Origin: Bryobacteraceae bacterium
GTDB taxonomy: Bacteria; Acidobacteriota; Terriglobia; Bryobacterales; Bryobacteraceae
Length of the DNA: 37,015 nucleotides
Reading direction: 5' to 3'
Assembly: GCA_030041035.1 (NCBI GenBank)
Contig: JASHOO010000079.1
Span: forward strand, 1-37,015
This document shows, piece after piece, positions 1-6,813 of this stretch. The notes beneath the pieces were generated by a model. The model did not search any database. It saw only the letters and a list, made by a program, of their open reading frames with translations, and had not been told where the DNA came from. The translations under genes were made by a program, and so were the position numbers. Numbering within the stretch: the first letter of the stretch is position 1; every line of letters starts with the position of its first letter.

Positions 1-241
1 GGATTCTTCGCTGAGCAAAGAATTCCATCTGTCCGAACAACGTTATTTCCAGTTCCGCTGGGAAATGTTTAACTCATTGAATCACATGAATCTGGGCCTG
101 CCCAACACGAACTGGTGCCTGCCGCCTTTAGCCAACGGCTCGACGAATCTCGTGAACCAATCCGGATGTTCATTCGGGCTCATAACGAACATCGCGACCG
201 ACCCGAGGCGGATGGAGTTTACCTTGAAGTTCTATTGGTAG
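1..241 (+). CDS. TonB-dependent receptor (Oar-like), C-terminal fragment
   Basis: Open from the left edge in the frame starting at base 2, ending at TAG 239-241, giving about 79 residues. It contains FQFRWEMFNSLNHMNLGLPN, a segment with FGLITN, and ends DPRRMEFTLKFYW. This pattern (RxExFNxxNHxNxGxPNT, FGxIT, DPRxxxFxLKxxF) is the usual last-strand region of the large acidobacterial Oar-like TonB-dependent receptors, whose terminal aromatic residue is the outer-membrane sorting signal. The protein would be an outer-membrane beta-barrel importing a bulky substrate or binding matrix. The remainder lies outside the window. It converges on the amidohydrolase gene, so a functional link to the neighbouring catabolic genes is only suggested by position. 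Confidence 0.75.
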   Translation, partial: DSSLSKEFHLSEQRYFQFRWEMFNSLNHMNLGLPNTNWCLPPLANGSTNLVNQSGCSFGLITNIATDPRRMEFTLKFYW

Positions 242-338
242 GAGGGGCAAGCCGTGCGGTCGGTCGCTGCGCGTAATTCCGTGAAAGGGTTAGACATTAA
301 GCGAGTGTGCATTGCCGTGATCCCCGTGCTATTTGCCA

Positions 339-1517
339 TCACCTTATGGCGCGGAATACTTCCATATCGGAATCGTACAGGTCGCGGAGGTGTATCTTGG
401 CACTGCCCGGAAGATGCACTTGCCCCCTTTTGATGACTAAAGTGGGAACGATTCTTCTACTCCCGCGGCGCACTGCCAAATGAGTGTCGGTAAAGGGAAA
501 ATCGCCCGTCTCGACGTCGAAGACCAGGATATCGGCTCGCGCCCCTGATGCCAGCGTTCCAATCTCGCGTTCTCGGTGCAGCACCCGTGCCGGAATCGCA
601 GTGGTCTTCCGGACGGCATCCTCCAGGCTCATCCCGATACACAACATCTTCGACATTACCTGCGGAAGCGTGACGCAAAGAGGATCGCACACGCTGTACC
701 GATGAAGGTCAGTACTGATCGTATCAGGATAGAAATGGTGTTCGAAGGCGCGGCGCGCTGAATCCCATGAGAAACTCCCGCAGCCATGACCCACGTCGAA
801 GAAAACTCCGCGCTGCCGGGCTTGGCTGACTTCGGGAACGACAGTTTCCGCTATCATCCCGTTGCCTCTCCCGTGGAAGCAGTGAGTTAGGATGTCGCCG
901 GGGCGGAGCCGGCGGAGGATTGCCCGCTCGTCGGCACCGCCGCTGATGTGCACCATGAGGGGAACTGCTGCCGCGTTAGCGGCTGCGAGAGCCGCGTCCA
1001 GGGCGGCCATTCCGTGATTTGCCGTCATGCTCCCAACGCGCAGTTTCACGCCGATCGCACGATCCGGATGTCTCGCAATCACTTCGGCGGTCTCCTGCGG
1101 CCGGGCATACCGCAGGTCGATCAGTTCTTCGGCGTAGGGCGCGTGGAGCCCCATGAAAGAGATGTGAATGAATGCGAAGACGTCCGCGAGACAGTGGTCA
1201 ATTGTGGTACGCCGGAATTCGGGGAAATTCGCATAGCCGGTGCTGCCCGCATCCACCGCGGTGGTAACGCCGTGATCGAGACAAAGAAGCGGGTCTATGC
1301 CATAGAGGTTCCCCTCATACCAATGGCCATGAAGATCGATAAGGCCGGGGCATACGTACTTGCCGGAGATTTGGCGAACATCCGGACAGTTGGCAGAGTC
1401 GAGGTTGGCCCCGACTTGTGCCACGCGGCCATCCTGGACTCCAACGTCTGCCACCGCATGGAGCGATTGAGAGGGATCGATTACGGTTCCGCCGGCGAGC
1501 AACAGGTCAAACGCCAT
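339..1517 (-). CDS. COG3964-type amidohydrolase / deacetylase
   Basis: Metal-dependent amidohydrolase-fold hydrolase of 392 aa. Visible features: beta-sandwich N-terminus (LLLAGGTVIDPSQ); HxH metal ligands in GLIDLHGH (His63, His65); candidate carboxylated Lys158 in GVKLRVGS; further ligands His190 (LMVHISGG) and His212 (THCFHGRG); a late TDLHRYS Asp. The open frame runs further upstream, but ATG 1517 has a GGGAG Shine-Dalgarno (1524-1528) at 6-nt spacing and opens the fold correctly. It overlaps the upstream dehydrogenase gene by 11 bp, so the two are co-transcribed. Characterised relatives (Atu3266, Bb3285) cleave N-acetyl-D-amino acids or acetyl-mandelate, and the EF_0837 subgroup travels with SelA-like enzymes as here. 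An N-acetyl-aldonate (an N-acetyl-D-amino acid chemically) is my preferred substrate. A dihydroorotase or allantoinase role is less likely. Confidence 0.85.
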   Translation of the reverse strand: MAFDLLLAGGTVIDPSQSLHAVADVGVQDGRVAQVGANLDSANCPDVRQISGKYVCPGLIDLHGHWYEGNLYGIDPLLCLDHGVTTAVDAGSTGYANFPEFRRTTIDHCLADVFAFIHISFMGLHAPYAEELIDLRYARPQETAEVIARHPDRAIGVKLRVGSMTANHGMAALDAALAAANAAAVPLMVHISGGADERAILRRLRPGDILTHCFHGRGNGMIAETVVPEVSQARQRGVFFDVGHGCGSFSWDSARRAFEHHFYPDTISTDLHRYSVCDPLCVTLPQVMSKMLCIGMSLEDAVRKTTAIPARVLHREREIGTLASGARADILVFDVETGDFPFTDTHLAVRRGSRRIVPTLVIKRGQVHLPGSAKIHLRDLYDSDMEVFRAIR

Positions 1518-2517
1518 CCACATCTCCCAGTTCCACGGCGTGAGCTGTAGCTGCGGCCTGGTAATAAGCCATGATGACTCGCAGCGACTGTGTGCTGTCC
1601 TCTGCCGAAGGCCAGGGGACGCGGCCTTCCATGATAGCGGCACAAAACTCGCTGATTTCTCCTGCGATGCCGGTCCGTACCTTAGCGCGGTGCGGCTCAT
1701 CTGTGTAGAAGACCTTTTGCTGATGGCCGGTTTCGTTCCATATTTCGTAGCCGCGCCAGGTGTGGACGATGACGCTGCCGCGCGTGCCGATCACCTGCAG
1801 ATCACAGAGCAACGGGTGCGGCTCACGCATGAAAGCGACGGTGACCTGCGCGGAGATTCCACTGCGGAATCGCAGGAACATCTGTCCGGCGTCCTCGACG
1901 TCGGCGCCGAAGTACTTATTCGAGGCGCATCCAGCTACCATACTTACTTCATTAGCCGTAAACCAGCGGAGCCGGTCGACGAGATGAATGCCGGAGGTGA
2001 GAGCAGGGCCGCCACCGGCGAACTTTTTTTCCACGTACCAGGGGGGAGTGTTCAGAAATCCCACATGCTCCAAAGCGCAATCATTGCAAGCCACGATATT
2101 GCCGATAGCACCATCGTCCACAAGCTTCTTGGCTTCGCGGAGTTCGGGGTAGAAGCGGTGTGTCATTCCCACGTAAAGCACACGCCGTGCCGTCCTGGCG
2201 GCACGCAGCATGCACCGCGCTTCCTCCAGGCTCACGGCGATTGGCTTTTCCACGAGAACATGAATGCCGCGCGCTAACGCATTGACAGCAACCTCGCAAT
2301 GCAGATGGGTTGGCAGGCAGATACTAACAGCCTCGACGCCACTTTCGAAAAGCTCTTCATATGTACTGCATGCTTGGACACCGGGAGGCAGATCAACGAG
2401 GTTTTCCGGCCTTGACTCGGCGATTGCGGCTAACTGCGCGAGCGGTTCCGCCACATACGCTTGCGCGTGGATCTTCCCCGTGTAGCCGTAGCCGATCACA
2501 CCGACCCGGAGCGGCAT
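1507..2517 (-). CDS. Gfo/Idh/MocA family NAD(P)-dependent oxidoreductase
   Basis: Cytosolic sugar or polyol dehydrogenase of 336 aa from ATG 2517. The Rossmann motif GVIGYGYTGKIHA is at the start, followed by the family's VEKPIAVS motif, whose Lys is the usual catalytic residue, and a GG-rich segment before the C-terminal beta-sheet domain (GGGPALTSGIHLVDRLRW). The frame opens at ATG 2568, but ATG 2517 starts right at the fold (MPLRVGVIGYG) and has GGAGG at 2529-2533 (11-nt spacing). The longer form adds 17 residues without homology. It is the first gene of a two-gene operon with the overlapping amidohydrolase. Context suggests oxidation of a sugar at C1 to its lactone. Myo-inositol-type or other C3 oxidation cannot be excluded from sequence alone. 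Confidence 0.85.
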   Translation of the reverse strand: MPLRVGVIGYGYTGKIHAQAYVAEPLAQLAAIAESRPENLVDLPPGVQACSTYEELFESGVEAVSICLPTHLHCEVAVNALARGIHVLVEKPIAVSLEEARCMLRAARTARRVLYVGMTHRFYPELREAKKLVDDGAIGNIVACNDCALEHVGFLNTPPWYVEKKFAGGGPALTSGIHLVDRLRWFTANEVSMVAGCASNKYFGADVEDAGQMFLRFRSGISAQVTVAFMREPHPLLCDLQVIGTRGSVIVHTWRGYEIWNETGHQQKVFYTDEPHRAKVRTGIAGEISEFCAAIMEGRVPWPSAEDSTQSLRVIMAYYQAAATAHAVELGDVDGV

Positions 2518-2568
2518 CAGCGGCTTGACCTCCGCGCCAGGCACTGCAGCGCCATCGAAAAGTTCCAT

Positions 2569-2686
2569 GGGTACAGGAAGTATGCAACAAAAAGAGGTGC
2601 CATAGTTGCGGGAGCAATTGTATTATATGGAAATTCAGGTCGCGACCACACAGCCAACGGAGGCCATTTCCCAGCGCGAGTGAAGC
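2569..2686. promoter_or_regulatory. divergent promoter region with perfect palindrome
   Basis: This gap separates the minus-strand dehydrogenase operon from the plus-strand lactonase operon. On the minus strand TATAAT (reverse of 2622-2627) is a perfect -10 match, though no good -35 lies 17 bp upstream. Just upstream of it is a perfect 10-bp palindrome, GGTCGCGACC, at 2638-2647. Its position next to a -10 and between divergent operons fits an operator for a shared regulator, but no regulator gene is in the window. Promoter assignment is by eye only. Confidence 0.35.
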
Positions 2687-3628
2687 ATGCCGATCATCAC
2701 AGTCACGGGGCCGATTCCATCTTCTGAAGCGGGCTGCACTCTTTCGCACGAACACGTGTTGTGTGACCTGTGGTCGTTCGTCAGGAGCTACGACGGCATC
2801 TTGGACGACGAATCCCTTGCCATCAGGGAGCTAGCCCATTACCGTGATGCCGGAGGCTCGACCCTGATTGACGCAACCAGCGTTGGGTTGGGCCGAAATC
2901 CGATGGCCCTGCGCCGTGTATCAGAAGCCACTGGCATTCGGATTGTCATGGGCTCCGGATGGTACCGTGAGTGCGTCTACCCAGCCGCGGTTTGGGAACG
3001 CGATACGAACGCGCTGGCAGATATGATCGTGAACGATTTGGTCCACGGCGCCGATGGCACCGACGTTCGCGCAGGCATCATTGGGGAGATCGGCACCGAG
3101 AGAAAGCACATCACGCCAGCCCAGGAGAGGGTGTTCCGGGCAGCGGCCCGGGCGCAGCAGCGTACCGGCGCATGCATCATGACCCACACCACGCACTTTG
3201 GCGAACTGGCCATTGAACAGATCGCACTTCTCCGTGAGGAGCGTGTACCGGCGGAGCGGATTGTAATCAGCCATCTGGGCGACCGGCATGACCCGGGGCC
3301 GGTGCGGAGAATTGCGGAGCAGGGCGTTTTTCTCAGTATTGACAACATCGGCTACGTCGGCAACGGTTACCCGCCGGACGATGTGCGCACGCGCAGCGTC
3401 TGCCTGCTCGTCGCCGAAGGTCACCTGGCGCAGATAGTGCTGGGCGGCGACATCTGCCAGAAGAGTCATCTTGCTGCCTTCGGCGGCAAAGGTTACGCAC
3501 ATGTGCAACGTTGTTTTGTGCCACTGCTCCGCGCGCAGGGTGTGAACGAGGACGCCATTCATCAGATGACTGTTGTAAATCCCGCGCGCATGCTGGACAT
3601 CCCAGAAAACACTAAGGACCGGATCTAA
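2687..3628 (+). CDS. phosphotriesterase-homology family hydrolase, probable lactonase
   Basis: Protein of 313 aa with the phosphotriesterase-family binuclear metal site: HEH at residues 21-23, His167 (MTHTTH), His196 (VISHLGDR) and Asp255 (LGGDICQK). The bridging position reads GEIGTE, so Glu134 probably replaces the carbamylated lysine of true phosphotriesterases. That substitution is seen in the PHP/lactonase branch (E. coli PHP) and fits sugar-lactone rather than organophosphate hydrolysis. An in-frame TGA at 2681 makes ATG 2687 the first possible start; the Shine-Dalgarno is weak. It is followed one base later by the PLP-enzyme gene, so they form an operon. Inferred role: opening the aldonolactone made by the divergent dehydrogenase. 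Confidence 0.85.
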   Translation: MPIITVTGPIPSSEAGCTLSHEHVLCDLWSFVRSYDGILDDESLAIRELAHYRDAGGSTLIDATSVGLGRNPMALRRVSEATGIRIVMGSGWYRECVYPAAVWERDTNALADMIVNDLVHGADGTDVRAGIIGEIGTERKHITPAQERVFRAAARAQQRTGACIMTHTTHFGELAIEQIALLREERVPAERIVISHLGDRHDPGPVRRIAEQGVFLSIDNIGYVGNGYPPDDVRTRSVCLLVAEGHLAQIVLGGDICQKSHLAAFGGKGYAHVQRCFVPLLRAQGVNEDAIHQMTVVNPARMLDIPENTKDRI

Positions 3629-3629
3629 G

Positions 3630-4817
3630 GTGCACGTATACGAAAAACTCGGCGTACGGAGGCTCATCAACGGTCGCAGTTTCAGCACCAAGGCCGGTGG
3701 TTGTGCTTTGCCCCGAGAAGTGCTGGACGCCATGCGGGAGGCAGGCGAATACTGCGTACGGATGGACGAACTGCAGGCGGCTGCGAGCGAAGTCATCGCC
3801 CGTGCGACCGGCGCCGAAGCCGGTATTGTAACCAGTGGTGCGTCGGCGGCCCTGACTTTGGGAGCGGCGGCCTGCCTGGCGCGTCTCGACGTCAACCGTA
3901 TGAACCAGTTGCCTGATACGACCGGCATGCCGAACGAGTTCGTTACACATCGGGTGCATCGCAATGACTACGACCACGCCGTGCGGCTGGCAGGTGCAAA
4001 ATTTGTTGAGGTCGGCTTCAGCTATTACACATTCAGTTACGAGGTGGAATCGGCGATCACTGCTCGAACGGCGGCGCTGTACTACGAGGCAGGAGCGAAT
4101 CACGGCGTGCTGCCGCTGGAAAAGTATGCCGCAATTGCTCACCGCCATGGGCTTCCGGTGCTGGTGGACGCTGCGCCGGAGATGCCCCCGGCCTCCAATC
4201 TGCGGTCCTTCGTGGCGGCCGGCGCGGACCTGGTTGCCTTTAGCGGCGGCAAGCACCTCCAAGGTCCTCAGGCGACCGGGATCCTTTGCGGCCGGCGTGA
4301 TCTCATCCTTTCTGCGACGTTGCAGCATCAGGATATGGACGTATTTCCGGAAACCTGGCCCTTGCGCTCTCTGGTCGAAAGCGGAACCGTTCTAGGTCCT
4401 CCACATCACGGGATAGGGCGGGGGTTCAAGGTTGGAAAGGAGGAAATCGCTGGTCTAGTGACCGCACTCGAGTTGTATCAGGGGCGCGATTTTGCGGCTG
4501 AGCGGGCACGCTGGACCGCCGATATGGAATGCGTGGTAGCCGGAGTTCGCGATCTGCCGGGGATTTCGGCGCATGTGCAATATCCGCAGCCGAACGGCCG
4601 CGAGGTGCCAAGCGCCCTGGTGAGAATCGATTCCGCCATGGCCGGAACCAATGCCCACGCCGTAATCAATGCGTTGCAGGCAGGAGAACCACCCATATGG
4701 GTCTTTGAGAAGTTTGCGAGGTCCGGGGAAATTGTGGTTTTTCCGGAAGCCTTGCGGCCCGGCGAAGCGGCTACGATTGCACGCCGGCTTCGCGAAGCTC
4801 TCCAAGCCGAGCGCTAA
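3630..4817 (+). CDS. SelA-like PLP enzyme, probable amino-acid-sugar ammonia-lyase
   Basis: Protein of 395 aa from a GTG start one base after the TAA of the lactonase gene. It is a fold-type I PLP enzyme of the SelA-related group: early glycine-rich VTSGASAAL (cofactor phosphate region), Asp180 in LVDAAPE (pyridine nitrogen), and Schiff-base Lys208 in FSGGKHLQGP, followed by GILCGRRDLI. Relatives include DgaE, the D-glucosaminate-6-phosphate ammonia-lyase, and the selA_rel family that neighbours EF_0837-type amidohydrolases. It lacks the N-terminal domain of true selenocysteine synthase, and no selenocysteine genes are near. Expected reaction: removal of ammonia from a 2-amino-2-deoxy-aldonate to give a 2-keto-3-deoxy-aldonate. 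The exact sugar and whether it is phosphorylated are unknown. Confidence 0.8.
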   Translation: MHVYEKLGVRRLINGRSFSTKAGGCALPREVLDAMREAGEYCVRMDELQAAASEVIARATGAEAGIVTSGASAALTLGAAACLARLDVNRMNQLPDTTGMPNEFVTHRVHRNDYDHAVRLAGAKFVEVGFSYYTFSYEVESAITARTAALYYEAGANHGVLPLEKYAAIAHRHGLPVLVDAAPEMPPASNLRSFVAAGADLVAFSGGKHLQGPQATGILCGRRDLILSATLQHQDMDVFPETWPLRSLVESGTVLGPPHHGIGRGFKVGKEEIAGLVTALELYQGRDFAAERARWTADMECVVAGVRDLPGISAHVQYPQPNGREVPSALVRIDSAMAGTNAHAVINALQAGEPPIWVFEKFARSGEIVVFPEALRPGEAATIARRLREALQAER

Positions 4818-4883
4818 GCTGGGGCATCGCCACCTTCATAGCCACTCTCTTTATATACGCACAGCAAGAACGAGGACAAATAG

Positions 4884-6230
4884 CTATGAAATCTGCATTC
4901 GTCCCTTTCGCCAGCTCGGGTCCTTCCACTTGCCGTCAGTGAAATCAGGCATATCAACACGAGCGCCACCCCGGTCGAGTGACAACTTGGAGCAAAAAAT
5001 GATCGAGCTCCAAGTCGCTGCGTCGAAAACATCGATCCAGGGTTCCTGGTCCTCACGGAGCATCTTCACAAAGTCGGAGATGCAGTGGTAGTCGATGCCT
5101 CCGTGCCCGCCAGTCCGCCGAGCGGCGGCGCCATTCTCGCGCCAGTACGGGTGCTGGTACGTCGGCTCATATTTCGCCAGTGGTTCCCACGCCCCCTCCG
5201 CACCACTCTTCCCTGGGCTGGAGTCCTCGAGGAAAACTCCCGACCGTGAATCCCAGCACCCTTTGGTCCCTTGCAAGAGATAATACCGCGAGTAAGGTCG
5301 AGTGCAACAGATGCTGTAATCGAGGCGAATCATCCGCCCTTTAGCTGTGGAAATTAGGCTCGTCACGAAGTCGCCTTGCTTAAATTGAATCCGGGCCTGT
5401 TCGCTGCCAGGCCCGAACTGAGTCACGGTACGAAGGTGGGATTCGTGACCACCCGATGCCATCATCGTTTGGCAGGACTCCAGACGGTCGCCGTCGTTAA
5501 TCTGCAGCCATTTACAATTCGAGCCCAAGCCGTGCTGCGGGTACGTGCTGCCATAACGGTCCCGCTGCAGCTCGCCGCGCCAAGTGATCTTTCCGCCGGG
5601 ATCGAAGAATAACGACCGGCAATCATGGACGTAGCTGCCTTCGGCATAATACGGTTCTCCAAATACGCCATGATTAATCATGTTATAGATCATCATGTTC
5701 TCGTTGCCGTAACAGCAGTTTTCAAGAAACATGACGTGCTTACCGCTTTTTTGTTTTTCGCGAACCATTCCCCAGCACTCTTCTTCGGTCTGAGGGCCAG
5801 CCACTTCGAGAGCCGCGTGTTTACCGGCGCGGAGGGCGTCGACAGTCATACGACCCAGCCAATAGACCGGGGTAGCGATCAAGACGGCGTCCAAATCATC
5901 TCGCTGGCACAAGTTGCGGTAGTCATATTCGCCCTTCGCATAGCCAGCGGGGGTGGTGCCGCGCATCTCTTTGACTATCTGGACAGCCGCATCCAGGTGG
6001 TCTTCCTGGATATCGCAAATAGCGACTACTGTAACGTCTGGGTGGTTGGTGAGGAGATTTCGGACGTGCCATTGGCCACGAGGTCCCACGCCAATGACAC
6101 CTATACGGATAAGCTGTGAAGGCCTATCTTGGCCGCGGGTCAGAGGAGCAGCCAAACTCGCAGCAGCAGCTCCCACCAACCCCTGCTGGAGAAAACGCCG
6201 CCGGTCTAGATTGCGACTTTCGTCGATCAT
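4884..6230 (-). CDS. Tat-exported GH109-type (Gfo/Idh/MocA-fold) glycosidase
   Basis: Protein of 448 aa with a twin-arginine signal (LDRRRFLQQG, residues 8-17, then an alanine-rich stretch to about 33), so it is exported folded with its NAD. Rossmann GVIGVGPRGQ is at 44-53. The EKP of ordinary dehydrogenases is replaced by LEVAGP. GH109 hallmarks follow: ENCCYGNENMM (170-180), GEPYYAEGSYVHD, YPQHGLG (230-236), INDGDR, and near the C-terminus DVFDAATWSSII and MPDFTDGKW. GH109 enzymes are NAD-dependent alpha-N-acetylgalactosaminidases of about this length. ATG 6230 is chosen because AGGAG (6238-6242) lies 7 nt upstream; an in-frame TTG at 6236 is too close to it. It converges on the SelA-like gene. 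Substrate is inferred, and an exported dehydrogenase role remains possible. Confidence 0.75.
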   Translation of the reverse strand: MIDESRNLDRRRFLQQGLVGAAAASLAAPLTRGQDRPSQLIRIGVIGVGPRGQWHVRNLLTNHPDVTVVAICDIQEDHLDAAVQIVKEMRGTTPAGYAKGEYDYRNLCQRDDLDAVLIATPVYWLGRMTVDALRAGKHAALEVAGPQTEEECWGMVREKQKSGKHVMFLENCCYGNENMMIYNMINHGVFGEPYYAEGSYVHDCRSLFFDPGGKITWRGELQRDRYGSTYPQHGLGSNCKWLQINDGDRLESCQTMMASGGHESHLRTVTQFGPGSEQARIQFKQGDFVTSLISTAKGRMIRLDYSICCTRPYSRYYLLQGTKGCWDSRSGVFLEDSSPGKSGAEGAWEPLAKYEPTYQHPYWRENGAAARRTGGHGGIDYHCISDFVKMLREDQEPWIDVFDAATWSSIIFCSKLSLDRGGARVDMPDFTDGKWKDPSWRKGRMQIS

Positions 6231-6528
6231 ACTCAAACTCCTATGATGTTTTGTCTACTACAACCTGGTTCGCGTCTTTTCGCAAGGCGAAGAAACTGCA
6301 CTGCATCTGGATCCCGTATGGAGCACCCGGATGAAGCCCGCGCTGGCGACCTCCGCATCCGGCGGGGAAGCGACCTCGGCCGCTGTTGCTGCCTGCCGCT
6401 TCCCGGATTTTAATCCAAAACCCGTCGCAGACCTAAGGGTAATTGATCGCAAGACCAGACAGTTATGGAGGCGCCGCGGCAGTCAACTTAGCGCAATCTC
6501 CCGTCGAGCGATTGAGTTCAGGGGGGAG

Positions 6529-6556
6529 CGAGGTTCAAGCCCTCTCATCAACACCA
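6529..6556 (+). other. tRNA 3'-end-like remnant (T-arm plus CCA)
   Basis: The bases fit tRNA positions 49-76: a T-stem GAGG/CCTC (4 of 5 pairs) around a TTCAAGC T-loop, then seven acceptor bases CATCAAC, discriminator A and an encoded CCA (6554-6556). No matching 5' acceptor (GTTGATG), D-arm or anticodon arm is present in the 90 bases upstream, so this is not a complete tRNA. It resembles the 3' end of bacterial tRNA-Leu. Such orphan 3' ends are left at attachment sites of integrated elements, but could also be chance. Confidence 0.3.
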
Positions 6557-6778
6557 CATCTTTAGGACATAAACTTCCAGAGGCAAAGACAGAAAACCAA
6601 AGCTAGAAATGCGAGGAGTAGAAGTTCAGGCTCATAGCGTATCAGGCAGAGTAAGATGTTCCGATCCAATGGGCAAGCGCCGGGCATCGAAGTATCGGTT
6701 GATTATGTTGGTGGAATCCGCAAGGGCTCAAGATGTTTTTGGTTAGCCGCGGGTTATTACCGATAAAGGATATCTAGC

Positions 6779-6798
6779 GACAGATTCGGCAATCTGTC
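6779..6798 (-). terminator. hairpin downstream of TPR gene
   Basis: Perfect 8-bp stem GACAGATT/AATCTGTC with a 4-nt loop, starting 16 bases past the stop codon of the minus-strand TPR gene. There is no clear U-run after it on the minus strand, so intrinsic termination is likely but not certain. Alternatively it stabilises the 3' end. Confidence 0.5.
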
Positions 6799-6813
6799 AA
6801 TAAATTCAATGGG

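Larger units (their letters stand above)
6237..6813. other. gene-poor intergenic region
   Basis: About 580 bp with no convincing gene. It holds the ribosome-binding site of the GH109 gene (6238-6242), an inverted repeat GGGAAGCG/CGCTTCCC (6365-6372 and 6397-6404, 24-nt loop) in its upstream region, a tRNA-3'-end-like remnant (6529-6556), and a terminator-like hairpin (6779-6798). Short open frames here have no family features. Confidence 0.6.

Noticed and set aside
339-1700. 453-aa form of the amidohydrolase
   Set aside because: The first 61 residues overlap the dehydrogenase coding region and look like a shadow frame. ATG 1517 has GGGAG at 6 nt and starts the fold.
6440-6556. Complete tRNA or tmRNA gene
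   Set aside because: No 5' acceptor, D-arm or anticodon arm pairs with the 3' end, and no tmRNA tag or 5' GGGG..TCGAC segment is present.
6331-6606. Small plus-strand ORF in the gap after the GH109 gene
   Set aside because: No ribosome site, no recognisable features, and it crosses the inverted repeat and tRNA-like remnant.
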